Source: Gelidibacter gilvus
GTDB lineage: Bacteria > Bacteroidota > Bacteroidia > Flavobacteriales > Flavobacteriaceae
Assembly: GCF_004115975.1 (NCBI RefSeq)
Contig: NZ_SDDZ01000003.1
Coordinates: 248,001-312,000, forward strand
Direction: 5' to 3'
Length of the DNA stretch: 64,000 nucleotides
Shown here: positions 38,540 to 47,725 of the stretch, one piece after another
Layout of the letters: each line of letters opens with the position of its first letter
Numbering within the stretch: the stretch's first letter is position 1
The notes under the pieces: model-generated
Database searches by the model: none
Told to the model about the DNA's origin: nothing
What the model saw: the letters and a program-made list of their open reading frames with translations, nothing else
Program-made: the position numbers and the translations under genes

Positions 38540-38883
38540 AATATACGATGAATTGCATAAAACATTAACTTTCGTGTCTGTATGTGCAGAACTATGACTA
38601 AAAATTTACATGAAGAAGTGCTAGGCGACCGTGGTGGAGCGATATTATTCATTAAATCTTAGGGTGTCACTCTTAATAATGCAAAAACGTGAGAGACAAA
38701 AGAAAGAAATACGTTTCCACTATTTTCGTTAGCCATTTCAAATATTTGGCAACTGAGATTCTTGGAATGTGAAAAGTTTAACGGTAATCCAAAGGGGTTT
38801 TTACCAGTTGTTTTACACAGGATATGTTAAATGATTTTTATCGGCTCTTAAGTTGAATCAAAATTAATTTAAGCTGCCATCGA
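38540..38883. other. Intergenic gap between two large secreted protein genes
   Basis: 344 AT-rich bases. No convincing frame, RNA gene or strong hairpin was seen; the gene at 38884 ends at its left edge and the promoter of the gene at 33608 lies at its other side. Confidence 0.5.
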
Positions 38884-41325
38884 TTAACGCTTTAAGCTAA
38901 AATGACCATTAAAAACCCTGCCGTCTTGCAACGTGACTGAAAACCAATAATCATTTGTAGGCATTGGTTTTCCAAGAAAGTTTCCGTCCCATCCATTGCT
39001 TAAAGGATGAAGTTCGTTGAGTAATTTGCCCATTCGATCAAATATATAAATGGTACTCTTGGATTGGAACTGGGCATCGATCCCAGATACTTGCCAACGG
39101 TCATTGATGCCATCGTTGTTTGGCGTGAAATATTTTGGGAATCCAATGACTGAAATGTTTTCTACGGTAATACCGCAGCCATTGATATCTCTAACAAAAA
39201 CAGAATGAAAACCAGGTAATACCTTTTCAAAAGTGGCACTGTTTTGATAAGGGCCATTAATGTCATCAAGGGCATATTCATAGTCTCCTTCGCCGTTAAG
39301 TAGTAACTTAACTGTATTGTTTTGTGTTGCATCCGTAATGTCAATTTGGGTTATTGTAGCTATATTTGAAGCCAAGACCTTAATCGTTCTGTCCTTAAAA
39401 CAGCCGTTTGGGTTGGAAATCCTAACGGAATAACTTCCTGGATTATCTACCATAATTTCAGAAGTGCTTTCACCTGTTGACCACGCGTATGTATAGTTAT
39501 TTGGAGGGTCATTAATTACTCCTCCAGTGATGGTGATTTTGTCAGGGAATTTGTTCAGACAGTAAATCGCCTCATCTTCCAATTCAACGTTTGGCATTTC
39601 AAATACCCTCAGCTCAACTTCACTAATCCCATAACAAGCATTACTTTTCTCGACCCTTGCATAAATTGTTTGTGAATAAGGAATTGTATTCGTGAACTCA
39701 TTCAGTAGCGGATTGTTTTCCAAAAGTGCATCTTCATAGGTTTCATAGTAAAACAAATCAAGTCCTTGGGGCAAGCTGCTCAAAACGGTACCATCTACAT
39801 CCGAAAGATTAAATGAATAAAGCCCATCTTCACTACTGTCATTGTCACAAGCGTCCAATTGTGCATTGTTTACTGTAGTAGTACTGATCTCTAGATTCAA
39901 TTTGGTCATAGAGTAACAACCAGTTAAGTCATCGGTTACTCTTACCGACAAGACTTGTGGATTCATAATATTCTTGTACGCACTTCCGCTAATTTCGTTG
40001 TTGTTATTTTCAGCATCGTCAGTGTTAAGATAATACCTAAGACTTCTATTAAGACTTCCAGCAGTAAGAGCTTCTTTGGCCTGCTCCAAATTAAAAATAG
40101 TAAAACCATCTATAGTGCCATCTAGATCGCATTGTACGAGTGTGGCCTCGAAGATTTCGGGCAGAGGATTGACTACAAGATTTAAAGTTGAAATAGTCCT
40201 GCAGTTGGTTCTCAGTGCATCTTCGATTCTAACAAAAATTTGCTGATTATTTGGAATGAGGTTGTAATAAGGGCTGGATAAAGCAGCAGTTCCCATTTCG
40301 GCGGAAATTTTCGATTCGTGATAGCTGATATTAATTGAAGATGGATCTTGACCCTTCAAAATCTCACTATTTTTGGAGTTTAAATCGAAAAAAGTGTGTC
40401 CATTATTGTTGTTGCCATCACCATTAGAGTCGCAAAGTGAAAAAGGACTAGGTGGTTCATATTCAGGTCCTAAATTTACAGAGAGAGAAAAATCGGTAAT
40501 CTCAAAACAGCCAGTAATAGTGTTCGTAATCCTAACAAAAATGTCCTGCGGATTGGAGATGTTAGTGTAAGGACTCGAAAGCGGATTGATATCGATATTG
40601 GCATCACTATCCGTAAGGTGATAACTAAGGGAAACATTAGTTTGTGTGCCCGCTATTATTGGTGTATTGACCTCAAGATTAAAGCTAGTGAAACCATCCT
40701 CATAAGGTATTACAGTATCACACATCTCCAAATCCAGAGGGGTTAATGCATTTTCTTGACTGACCGGTGGCGGGGAAAACTCAGCAGTTCCAGTCCATTC
40801 TAAAGTAAAACCACTGTTGCCGATTGGTCTATCAATGACTATGAAATAAGTGTCACCAGCCTGAACATCCAGCCAACGAACGAAACTGTCGCCGTGTGGA
40901 CCAGGGCCTTCCGACGTATCGACTGAACTGGCATTCATTCCCGTTAAATTATTGGGCAATCCTGCCGAAGCTGGATTGGTTGTAGAGCATCGGATGGCTT
41001 GTCCTATATTATTGCAAAGTACGTTTGGACCGAAAACGAAAAAATCATAATCTTCTTGAATCGCGCTGCTGTTTGGTCGTAGTGTAAATCCCAAAGTGCC
41101 ATCGGTAACTAAGGTCACTTGTAGCCAAATACTATTATGTTCACTGCTGCCACAGGTATTCGAATTGTTTAGTTCTTGAACCCCAACTCCGTTAACATTT
41201 AAATTAACTGTGGAGTTTCCACAGATAATTACAGAGTCAATACAATCTGTTGGTTCTTGTGCGTAAGAAATATGATTGATAAAAAGTACACTTAATACAG
41301 ACAGAATTTTAGTAAATGTTTTCAA
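38884..41325 (-). CDS. Secreted repeat protein with four Cys/Asp repeats and type IX (type B) sorting domain
   Basis: 813 residues. The start is a TTG (41323-41325); no ATG lies near, and the signal peptide (KTFTKILSVLSVLFINHISYAQ) begins there. The N-terminal domain differs from the two larger neighbours: CIDSVIICGNSTVNLNVNG with SSEHNSIWLQVTL and GDTYFIVIDRPIGNSGFTLEW, a bacterial pre-peptidase-like jelly roll. Four repeats follow (CDTVIPYEDG, CDSNGDGNNNNG, CDLDGTIDG, CDNDSSEDG), then PKD-like YAWSTGESTSEI and the sorting domain YFTPNNDGINDRW ... IFDRMGKLL ... GWDGNFLG. Same export route and probably the same surface role as the paralogues, with a different N-terminal head. Confidence 0.88.
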   Translation of the reverse strand: MKTFTKILSVLSVLFINHISYAQEPTDCIDSVIICGNSTVNLNVNGVGVQELNNSNTCGSSEHNSIWLQVTLVTDGTLGFTLRPNSSAIQEDYDFFVFGPNVLCNNIGQAIRCSTTNPASAGLPNNLTGMNASSVDTSEGPGPHGDSFVRWLDVQAGDTYFIVIDRPIGNSGFTLEWTGTAEFSPPPVSQENALTPLDLEMCDTVIPYEDGFTSFNLEVNTPIIAGTQTNVSLSYHLTDSDANIDINPLSSPYTNISNPQDIFVRITNTITGCFEITDFSLSVNLGPEYEPPSPFSLCDSNGDGNNNNGHTFFDLNSKNSEILKGQDPSSINISYHESKISAEMGTAALSSPYYNLIPNNQQIFVRIEDALRTNCRTISTLNLVVNPLPEIFEATLVQCDLDGTIDGFTIFNLEQAKEALTAGSLNRSLRYYLNTDDAENNNNEISGSAYKNIMNPQVLSVRVTDDLTGCYSMTKLNLEISTTTVNNAQLDACDNDSSEDGLYSFNLSDVDGTVLSSLPQGLDLFYYETYEDALLENNPLLNEFTNTIPYSQTIYARVEKSNACYGISEVELRVFEMPNVELEDEAIYCLNKFPDKITITGGVINDPPNNYTYAWSTGESTSEIMVDNPGSYSVRISNPNGCFKDRTIKVLASNIATITQIDITDATQNNTVKLLLNGEGDYEYALDDINGPYQNSATFEKVLPGFHSVFVRDINGCGITVENISVIGFPKYFTPNNDGINDRWQVSGIDAQFQSKSTIYIFDRMGKLLNELHPLSNGWDGNFLGKPMPTNDYWFSVTLQDGRVFNGHFSLKR

Positions 41326-41566
41326 AAATTGTAGAGCTTTAGAATAGGGAACGTTTTAAAAAATTTATAGTCAAGGATTTCTGAAAGCCATAAATCTTCA
41401 AACTTTTTTTATTGTCCATTCCTAAATAACATAAGTATCACAAACGATATTCAAATATTCTAAAAAAAATAAAGCTATTGGTGTCAAACTTTCTTTTCTG
41501 AATAACCTGTGTTTAGCATTGCACTAAAATAGTGTTTTATCAATGATGGCAATAATTTCAAATATA

Positions 41567-42391
41567 TTATAAATCACGCTGTTTTAGTAATCTATACGAT
41601 AAAAACACAAATAGTGCCGTCCAACCCAAAACGATAACAAGTTCATACCAGTGTACCGCATAATCATAGGCCATATCAATTTTTTCAGGATATTTGGTCA
41701 TGAGGACGCGCTGAAACGGTTGATCGATCAACTTGTACATGGACTCCAATGGTAAAAAATTCTTGACTTTCCATGCCATATCTGTATTTGAAGCCTCTGC
41801 TACAATCCAAAAAACTATCCATTCAAAAATGTAGAGAATAAAGAGAAATGCCAAAGCAAATGCAGAGCGTTTCACCAACATTCCAAAGAACAGACACAAA
41901 CTAAAAAAGCCTACAAGCTTTAAAAAGTATGCCAATAGAAACTCGGTTTCTTTAAAGATAATTGAGGCTTCCGTATAGCTTGAATAATAAAGCCCTATTA
42001 AAAATGAACCCACGCCAATGAGCACGGTCGCTAGAAAAGAAAAGAAAACAATAGTATAAAATTTAGATAGAATAAATTCTTTCTTGCTCAAACCATCAAT
42101 CAAGTTTTGTTTTATGGTTTTGTTGCTGTACTCATTGCCAATCATACTCACCACCACTATGGCAAAAAACAGTTTAAAATAGGAGGCGAAAAATGTGGTA
42201 ATATGCCAAATGATCGGGAAGTTGAAAATACCAAGTTCTCCCAATTCCAAAGTAAAGAATCCAAAGAAATTAATTTTTATGGATGAAAGGATCAAAACCG
42301 TAAAAGGCAGAATAAAGGAGATAAATATCAGCACTTTACTTGCTCTATTTAAAAGTAGTTTTTGTAGTTCTAAATTGACTAGTCGTAACAT
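41567..42391 (-). CDS. ABC-2 type transporter permease
   Basis: 274 residues with about six membrane segments. The N-terminus (LVNLELQKLLLNRASKVLIFISFILPF) and the IGNEYSNKTIKQNLIDGLSKKEFILSKF stretch are typical of ABC-2 permeases of the NatB/bacitracin-export kind. The ATPase gene ends 18 bases upstream on the same strand, so the two make one exporter. Substrate is unknown; such pairs export antibiotics, lipids or ions, or act in gliding-related export in Bacteroidota. Confidence 0.85.
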   Translation of the reverse strand: MLRLVNLELQKLLLNRASKVLIFISFILPFTVLILSSIKINFFGFFTLELGELGIFNFPIIWHITTFFASYFKLFFAIVVVSMIGNEYSNKTIKQNLIDGLSKKEFILSKFYTIVFFSFLATVLIGVGSFLIGLYYSSYTEASIIFKETEFLLAYFLKLVGFFSLCLFFGMLVKRSAFALAFLFILYIFEWIVFWIVAEASNTDMAWKVKNFLPLESMYKLIDQPFQRVLMTKYPEKIDMAYDYAVHWYELVIVLGWTALFVFLSYRLLKQRDL

Positions 42392-42409
42392 AGGTTTGGT
42401 TTTGATTGA

Positions 42410-43306
42410 TTAGATGTTGTTAGTTAATTTCAGGAATTGTTCTTCTAGACTTTCCTTGCGTTTAACTAAATGTGAAAGCGTGATGCCTTTTTCAAACATG
42501 AGGGTATTGAATGTTGAGGCGTCCATTGGTTTTTTTAGAAAAGCGGTGATGAGTTCGCCTTCTTCTTTTACGCTTATAAAGTCGGGATTATTTTGAAGCA
42601 AGGAAACCAATGCTTCATGCTGAACTGATTTTAGTTCAAAAAATCCATTACTAGAAATCATTTCATCCACGCGGCCTGAATACAATTTCTCACCTTTCCG
42701 TAGCACAACGACATGCGAACACACTTTTTCAACTTCGTCCAAAAGATGTGATGCCAGCAAAATGGTGGTGCCTTCGCTCGCAATCTGTTTGATTAAGGTA
42801 CGGATTTGATGAATGCCCTGTGGATCCAATCCGTTGGTAGGTTCATCCAGAATTAGAATTTCAGGATCATTCAGTAGCGCAGAGGCAATGGCCAGTCGTT
42901 GTTTCATCCCTAGCGAATAGTTACTGAATTTACTGTCCTTTCGCTCTAAAAGTCCAACAATCCCAAGTTTCTCATCAATTTTGCTATAATCTACACCTTT
43001 GATTTTACAGACCAACTTCAAATTCTGATACGCAGTCATATAAGGATAGAAATTTGGATTTTCTATAATGGCACCTACCTTTTTTAAAGCATTGTGAGTT
43101 GAAACTTCTCCATTAAACCAACTAAAATCGCCAGAAGTTTTATTGACCACATTAAGGACAATGCCTAAAGTGGTCGATTTGCCACTTCCGTTTGGACCCA
43201 AAATCCCGTAAACATTTCCTTTTTTAATGGTAAAGGATAGGTCTTTCACTGCAGTGAGATAGCCAAATTTCTTAGTGAGGTTATTGATGGTGAGAATAGT
43301 TTCCAC
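42410..43306 (-). CDS. ABC transporter ATP-binding protein
   Basis: 298 residues, starting at a GTG (43304-43306). Walker A GPNGSGKST, signature YSLGMKQRLAIA, Walker B ILILDEPTNGLDP and the H-loop ASHLLDEVEKV are all intact; the last 90 residues form the extra C-terminal domain common in NatA/CcmA-type exporters. It powers the ABC-2 permease encoded 18 bases downstream. The gene is divergent from the possible kinase-fold gene at 43406. Confidence 0.93.
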   Translation of the reverse strand: METILTINNLTKKFGYLTAVKDLSFTIKKGNVYGILGPNGSGKSTTLGIVLNVVNKTSGDFSWFNGEVSTHNALKKVGAIIENPNFYPYMTAYQNLKLVCKIKGVDYSKIDEKLGIVGLLERKDSKFSNYSLGMKQRLAIASALLNDPEILILDEPTNGLDPQGIHQIRTLIKQIASEGTTILLASHLLDEVEKVCSHVVVLRKGEKLYSGRVDEMISSNGFFELKSVQHEALVSLLQNNPDFISVKEEGELITAFLKKPMDASTFNTLMFEKGITLSHLVKRKESLEEQFLKLTNNI

Positions 43307-43381
43307 GATATTTTCTGATTGATTAGCTACAAGTATGACGAGTGATCTATAAGTTTGTTACAACGGTAAATATATTAACTT

Positions 43382-43389
43382 TACATTTG
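43382..43389 (+). promoter_or_regulatory. -7 promoter box (TACATTTG) of the gene at 43406
   Basis: Exact TAnnTTTG, 16 bases before the ATG. A TTTG lies 24 bases further upstream (43354-43357), slightly longer than the usual spacing. Confidence 0.5.
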
Positions 43390-43405
43390 AGTTAAGTTTA
43401 CCACT

Positions 43406-44467
43406 ATGGAAGATCTTAAAATATACTTACGAAAGCCATCTTATCCCATAACGGAAAAGTTGCATAACTACCTTTCTGAATACAACAGAAACATTAGGTT
43501 GCCTATTTTTTATGATGATTTGTTACGCTTTCAGGGCTCGGTCGTTTTGTACGATAAAGATGACAATGATACCCTTTGGGTTAGGGTATATTTTAATGAA
43601 TTTGAACGCCAAGAAATAGATTTAAGTTTGAAGAAGGTTTATACCATCTTGCATTCCGATGGAAACGAGCGCACCATACCCTTTTTAAATGTGGATGCGA
43701 TTGATTATTGCACGTTTGGGAATTCTAAGCCTTTCCGAATTAAAGTAAGGAATATTCTCAATGATAATTACACGTATTTTTATGTAAAAAAAGCGGACGC
43801 TTCAAGAATCTACGGATTAGAGTTTGAGCATATGCTGTCGCCATATAACCTGAATTTTTTAGTCTTTCAGGACACCTTGATTGAGGAACATATTGCTGGA
43901 GTTCCTGGAGATGAATTTATTAAAAACATGTTGCCTAACTGTACGCCATCAGAAAAATCACAGATAGCAAAAGAGTTTGTAAAGTTCAATGAACGGTGTA
44001 TGATCAGGCTTTTGGGAGATATGCGTTCTTATAATTATGTGATTGTGCCCACGCATGATTTTGATCACGTTGTCTATAAAATCAGGGCGATTGATTTTGA
44101 CCAGCAAAGTTATGAAGGGAAGTTCAACGTCTACCGACCGCAATTTTTCAAGGAGAATTTAGCTATGGTACAATTGGTACAGGAAAAGTTCCAAAAAGAA
44201 TCCATTGATCAATATAAGCTGGAAGAGCGCTCCATTATTGCCAAACGTCTGATTAGTTATCACGAGCGGATCAAGGAATTATTGGATTGTATGATTGAGG
44301 ATACACTTTCCAAACCTGAACATATCAAGCTTCTTAAAATGACCATTTATGAGTATACCCGCGATTTAAAATTCAAGCGGAGCAAAAATATGGGCGAAAT
44401 TGTAAAGAATGCCTTAGATTTTGTACAACGAAACTACGAAAACGTGAATATGAAGCAATTGAAGTGA
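43406..44467 (+). CDS. Conserved-looking protein of unknown function with possible protein-kinase-like fold
   Basis: 353 residues, soluble. I do not recognise a named family. Reading the chain in kinase order gives: strand with Lys (TYFYVKKAD, Lys128/129), a helix with Glu (RIYGLEFEHML, Glu139/141), strands LNFLVF and DTLIEEHIAGVPGDEF in the hinge position, then LLGDMRSYNYVIV, where Asp205 and Asn210 have the same +5 spacing as the catalytic Asp and Asn of protein kinases, and after a beta hairpin IDFD (Asp230) in the DFG position. The C-terminal 120 residues are helical. The N-terminal 100 residues form a separate domain. This is inference from motif order; a nucleotide-binding Gly loop is not obvious. 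Confidence 0.5.
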   Translation: MEDLKIYLRKPSYPITEKLHNYLSEYNRNIRLPIFYDDLLRFQGSVVLYDKDDNDTLWVRVYFNEFERQEIDLSLKKVYTILHSDGNERTIPFLNVDAIDYCTFGNSKPFRIKVRNILNDNYTYFYVKKADASRIYGLEFEHMLSPYNLNFLVFQDTLIEEHIAGVPGDEFIKNMLPNCTPSEKSQIAKEFVKFNERCMIRLLGDMRSYNYVIVPTHDFDHVVYKIRAIDFDQQSYEGKFNVYRPQFFKENLAMVQLVQEKFQKESIDQYKLEERSIIAKRLISYHERIKELLDCMIEDTLSKPEHIKLLKMTIYEYTRDLKFKRSKNMGEIVKNALDFVQRNYENVNMKQLK

Positions 44468-44575
44468 GGGAGGTAAGTTTTTAGTACCAAGAATTAAGCA
44501 TTAAAAACCAAGACACAAAATCACATCGTATTGAAAATATAAGTCAGATAATCTTCTAATAAAAAATAGATCGGC

Positions 44576-45094
44576 TTAGTTCCAATTCTCATCAAAATCC
44601 AAGCTGTCATAATCGTCAACGTCAAAATCGTCGTCAAACTCATTATAATCATCAAACTCATCTTCAGCTTCAAAGGTTTTTTGGGGTGCTTCCGTAGGGA
44701 TTTGACCATGCACAAACATTAAATTTGGATAATCGGCACCTTCAACTTCCTCAATTATTTCTGCCAATTCCACATAAAAAGTCCACATATTGAAAAAATC
44801 ATATACATAAATCAATCTGGTTTTTGATTCAGAAACCACAGCATTGATATCTGTTGCAGACATAAGCCTTACTTCTCCTTGCACGTCACCAGTATCAAAC
44901 ATTGGGATTTCCTCACCTTGATTCCATTCGTCATCACTTAAATAAAATGAAGCCATTTCAATACCATCAAAGCCAAAAGCTTGCGTGATACTATTATGTA
45001 AGTCTTCTAGCGTATCTGTTTCGCGGATTTCTAAATCCCTAAAAACATCATCCTCGGTGTCGTTGTCAAGAATAATTCTGAATCTGTAAACCAT
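44576..45094 (-). CDS. Plasmid pRiA4b ORF-3-like family protein
   Basis: Start chosen at ATG 45092-45094 (172 residues), because the -7 box at 45113-45120 would place the transcript start near or after the alternative TTG at 45115. MVYRFRIILDN, DTLEDLHNSITQAFGFD, ASFYLSDDEW and RLIYVYDFFNMWTFYVEL are the conserved stretches of the pRiA4b ORF-3 family. The tail after residue 145 is almost entirely Asp/Glu (DDYNEFDDDFDVDDYDSLDF). The family's function is unknown. It is transcribed on the same strand as heme A synthase but has its own promoter. Confidence 0.85.
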   Translation of the reverse strand: MVYRFRIILDNDTEDDVFRDLEIRETDTLEDLHNSITQAFGFDGIEMASFYLSDDEWNQGEEIPMFDTGDVQGEVRLMSATDINAVVSESKTRLIYVYDFFNMWTFYVELAEIIEEVEGADYPNLMFVHGQIPTEAPQKTFEAEDEFDDYNEFDDDFDVDDYDSLDFDENWN

Positions 45095-45112
45095 GTGTAA
45101 AAATTTAATCTG

Positions 45113-45120
45113 CAAAGGTA
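45113..45120 (-). promoter_or_regulatory. -7 promoter box (TACCTTTG) of the pRiA4b ORF-3-like gene
   Basis: Exact TAnnTTTG on the minus strand, 18 bases before the ATG at 45094. No convincing -33 element; the upstream bases belong to the 3' end of the heme A synthase gene. Confidence 0.6.
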
Positions 45121-45132
45121 GAACTTTTTCTA

Positions 45133-46152
45133 CTATCTACTGAAGCGATGTAAAGCAAATGTCATGGCAGATAAAAGGAAAAAAGCGCCAATTTGATGTG
45201 CCACGCCCAGCCATAGTGGAACGCCATAAATGATGGTCAGTACACCCAATAAAAATTGGAGACCAACAAGAATGAGCAAACTATCGATACTTTTGGATTG
45301 CAAAGATGTTAAGGTCATTTGTTTGGCGCGATACCAGATGATTCCGATAATGATCACGACAATATAAGCAAAGGTGCGGTGGACGAATTGGATGCCACTA
45401 GGATTTTCGATGAGGTTGAGATAAAACGGTTCAATGGCATAGGCTGATTCGTGTATAAATTTGCCTTCATTCATAAAAGGCCAGTGGTTATGCAATAATC
45501 CCGCTTTTAATCCCGCTACAAATCCTCCATAGACAATCTGAATTGCCAAAATAATATATCCAATACCAATGAGGTTTCTGAAGTTTTTATCGATAGGTTT
45601 CTTTTTTGGGTACTTTAAATCTAAGGCCACCCAAAGTGTTGCAGCAAATGTAAGAAACGCTGTTGTTAAATGAGCTGATAGTCTATAATGGCTCACATTT
45701 GGCATGTCTACCAAACCGCTTTTTACCATGTACCATCCTAAAAAACCTTGAAATGAACCAAGAGATAGTAAGACCAAGCATTTTTTAATGGTATTTGAGG
45801 TGAGTTGTTTGGTGGCCAAAAAATAAATAAATGGAATTATAAAGACGAGACCGATCAATCGTCCCATAACGCGATGCAACCATTCCCAAAAATAAATCCC
45901 TTTAAAATCTGATAATGTAAAATGCGAATGGAGCTTTTGAAACTCTGGGTATTGTTGATAAACTTCGAAGGCTTCCTGCCATTCCACTTCATTCAAAGGC
46001 GGAATCGTACCTGTAATGAGTTTATAATCGGACATGGATAGACCAGAATCTGTTAATCTGGTAATCCCACCAATCACAACCATGATAAAAAGCAATGCAC
46101 AGCCTGTAAGGAGCCAGTAAATGACGTTTTTGTTATCTTTTAGTTTTGCCAT
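45133..46152 (-). CDS. ctaA: Heme A synthase (COX15/CtaA family)
   Basis: 339 residues, eight membrane segments. Conserved histidines sit in EWLHRVMGRLIG (about residue 90), VSHYRLSAHLTTAF, FVHRTFAYIVV and GVAHQIGAFFLLSAMTFALHR; the N-terminal IGGITRLTDSGLSM motif is typical. It oxidises the methyl group of heme O to make heme A for aa3-type cytochrome oxidase in the cytoplasmic membrane. Other oxidase assembly genes are not in the window. Confidence 0.95.
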   Translation of the reverse strand: MAKLKDNKNVIYWLLTGCALLFIMVVIGGITRLTDSGLSMSDYKLITGTIPPLNEVEWQEAFEVYQQYPEFQKLHSHFTLSDFKGIYFWEWLHRVMGRLIGLVFIIPFIYFLATKQLTSNTIKKCLVLLSLGSFQGFLGWYMVKSGLVDMPNVSHYRLSAHLTTAFLTFAATLWVALDLKYPKKKPIDKNFRNLIGIGYIILAIQIVYGGFVAGLKAGLLHNHWPFMNEGKFIHESAYAIEPFYLNLIENPSGIQFVHRTFAYIVVIIIGIIWYRAKQMTLTSLQSKSIDSLLILVGLQFLLGVLTIIYGVPLWLGVAHQIGAFFLLSAMTFALHRFSR

Positions 46153-46207
46153 TTTTATTTAAAATTGAAAATGAATTCGAAATTGAACATGAATTTTAAT
46201 TTATTTA

Positions 46208-46238
46208 ACTGACCACTGACCACTGACCACTGACCACT
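46208..46238 (-). repeat. 7-bp tandem repeat (actgacc) across the stop codon of the CCA-adding enzyme gene
   Basis: Four copies plus three bases. The stop codon (46237-46239, minus strand) overlaps the repeat. A looser TGAA-rich 6-bp pattern continues downstream to about 46155. Confidence 0.85.
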
Positions 46239-47655
46239 ATCCTCTACCTACTTCCGTTAGTCCCAAACGTTTCCCTTCTTCAATCATCAGCGCATAAGCC
46301 GCTTTGTGTTCATTGGGGATCTTTCCTTCCAAAATGGCTTCTTTTATAGCTTCTTTTATCGTTCCAATCTCTCTGGAAGGTTTCAGTCCAAAGGCTTCCA
46401 TAATTTCCTCACCGGAAACTGGTGGTTGAAAATTCCGAACTTGATCTCGCTCTTCAACTTCAACAATCTTGTCTCTGACAAGTTTGAAATTATTGTGATA
46501 TTTTTTGAACTTACTGGGGTTTTTTGTGGTGATGTCCGCTTCGCAGAGCACCATTAAATCGTCCACATATTCACCTGCATCAAAAACCAAACGTCTCACG
46601 GCAGAATCAGTGACGTCTTGCGCCAAAGCGATTGGTCGGGAACTCATGAAGACCAGTTTTTGGACAAATTTCATTTTTTCGTTCAGTGGCATTTTCAAGC
46701 GTTTGAACAATCTGTACACCATTTTTGAACCTTCAAATTCGTGGCCATGAAAAGTCCAGCCAACTTTTTTACTGAATTTTTTAGTCGGAGCTTTGCCAAT
46801 ATCGTGCAAAAGTGCTGCCCATCGTAACCAAAGGTCATCGGTGTTCTTGGCGATATTATCTACAACTTCCAAAGTGTGATAAAAATTATCTTTGTGGCGT
46901 TGTCCTTCTTTTTCATCAATGCCTTTCAATGCAATCAATTCTGGAAGGATATATTCCAAAAGACCTGTTTGTTCCAACAGTAAAAATCCGATGGAAGGCA
47001 CATCACTTTCTAAAATTTTATTAAGCTCTACCACAATCCGTTCTTTTGTGATGATTTTGATGCGGTCTTTGTTTTTAGAAATCGCTGCAAGTGATGCATT
47101 CTCTATCGTGAAGTTGAGCTGGGTTGCAAAACGGATGGCACGCATCATTCGCAATGGGTCATCACTATAGGTAATATCAGGATCTAAAGGTGTTCTAATA
47201 ATTTTAGCGTCCAAATCCTTCATGCCATTGAACGGATCAAGTAAATCGCCAAAATTGGAAGCACTTAAATCCAATGCCATAGCATTTATCGTAAAATCAC
47301 GTCTGTTTTGATCGTCTTCCAAAGTGCCGTTCTCGACGATTGGATTTCTGCTTTCTTCCGAATAGGACTCCTTGCGTGCGCCCACAAATTCGACTTCAAT
47401 ATCCTCATAACGCAACATAGCAGTGCCATAAGTTTTGAACACTTGAACTTTAGGTTGGTTTGGAATGTTTTTCGCTACTTGTTTAGCAAGGGCGATGCCA
47501 CTACCAATAGCAACAATATCGATGTCTTTATGCTGTCCTCGCTTCAAGATATAATCCCGAACAAAACCACCAATGACGTAAGCATCAATTCCTAATTCTT
47601 CTGCGGATTTGGAGATAATTTGGAAAATGGGATGTAATAAAGCCTTATTTTTCAT
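46237..47655 (-). CDS. cca: CCA tRNA nucleotidyltransferase with HD domain
   Basis: Start taken at ATG 47653-47655 (472 residues); a TTG nine bases upstream is the other choice. Nucleotidyltransferase head [27 protein letters not shown] with the metal-binding DxD, the [11 protein letters not shown] motif, RNA-binding [13 protein letters not shown], and an HD domain ([27 protein letters not shown]). It adds or repairs the 3' CCA end of tRNA; in Bacteroidota the HD part is a phosphohydrolase of unsettled role. CCA-adding and poly(A) polymerases share this head, so the exact activity is inferred. Confidence 0.9.
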   Translation of the reverse strand: MKNKALLHPIFQIISKSAEELGIDAYVIGGFVRDYILKRGQHKDIDIVAIGSGIALAKQVAKNIPNQPKVQVFKTYGTAMLRYEDIEVEFVGARKESYSEESRNPIVENGTLEDDQNRRDFTINAMALDLSASNFGDLLDPFNGMKDLDAKIIRTPLDPDITYSDDPLRMMRAIRFATQLNFTIENASLAAISKNKDRIKIITKERIVVELNKILESDVPSIGFLLLEQTGLLEYILPELIALKGIDEKEGQRHKDNFYHTLEVVDNIAKNTDDLWLRWAALLHDIGKAPTKKFSKKVGWTFHGHEFEGSKMVYRLFKRLKMPLNEKMKFVQKLVFMSSRPIALAQDVTDSAVRRLVFDAGEYVDDLMVLCEADITTKNPSKFKKYHNNFKLVRDKIVEVEERDQVRNFQPPVSGEEIMEAFGLKPSREIGTIKEAIKEAILEGKIPNEHKAAYALMIEEGKRLGLTEVGRG

Positions 47656-47669
47656 AATATTCAAATTTC

Positions 47670-47721
47670 AAGTACCAAATGCCAAATGAATTATTGGAAT
47701 TTGGAATTTGAATTTTGGAGT
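47670..47721 (-). repeat. Degenerate 7-bp repeat (ttggaat) before the TsaC/Sua5 stop codon
   Basis: Two perfect and two diverged 7-base units (47694-47721) run to 5 bases before the stop codon 47726-47728; the left half has related CCAAATG units. Confidence 0.65.
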
Positions 47722-47725
47722 TTAA

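Noticed and set aside
38394-38597. 67-residue plus-strand frame before the gene at 33608
   Set aside because: It overlaps the start of that gene and its promoter and has no coding character.
45113-45120. CtaA and pRiA4b ORF-3-like genes as one operon only
   Set aside because: An exact -7 box between them gives the second gene its own promoter; read-through is possible but not needed.
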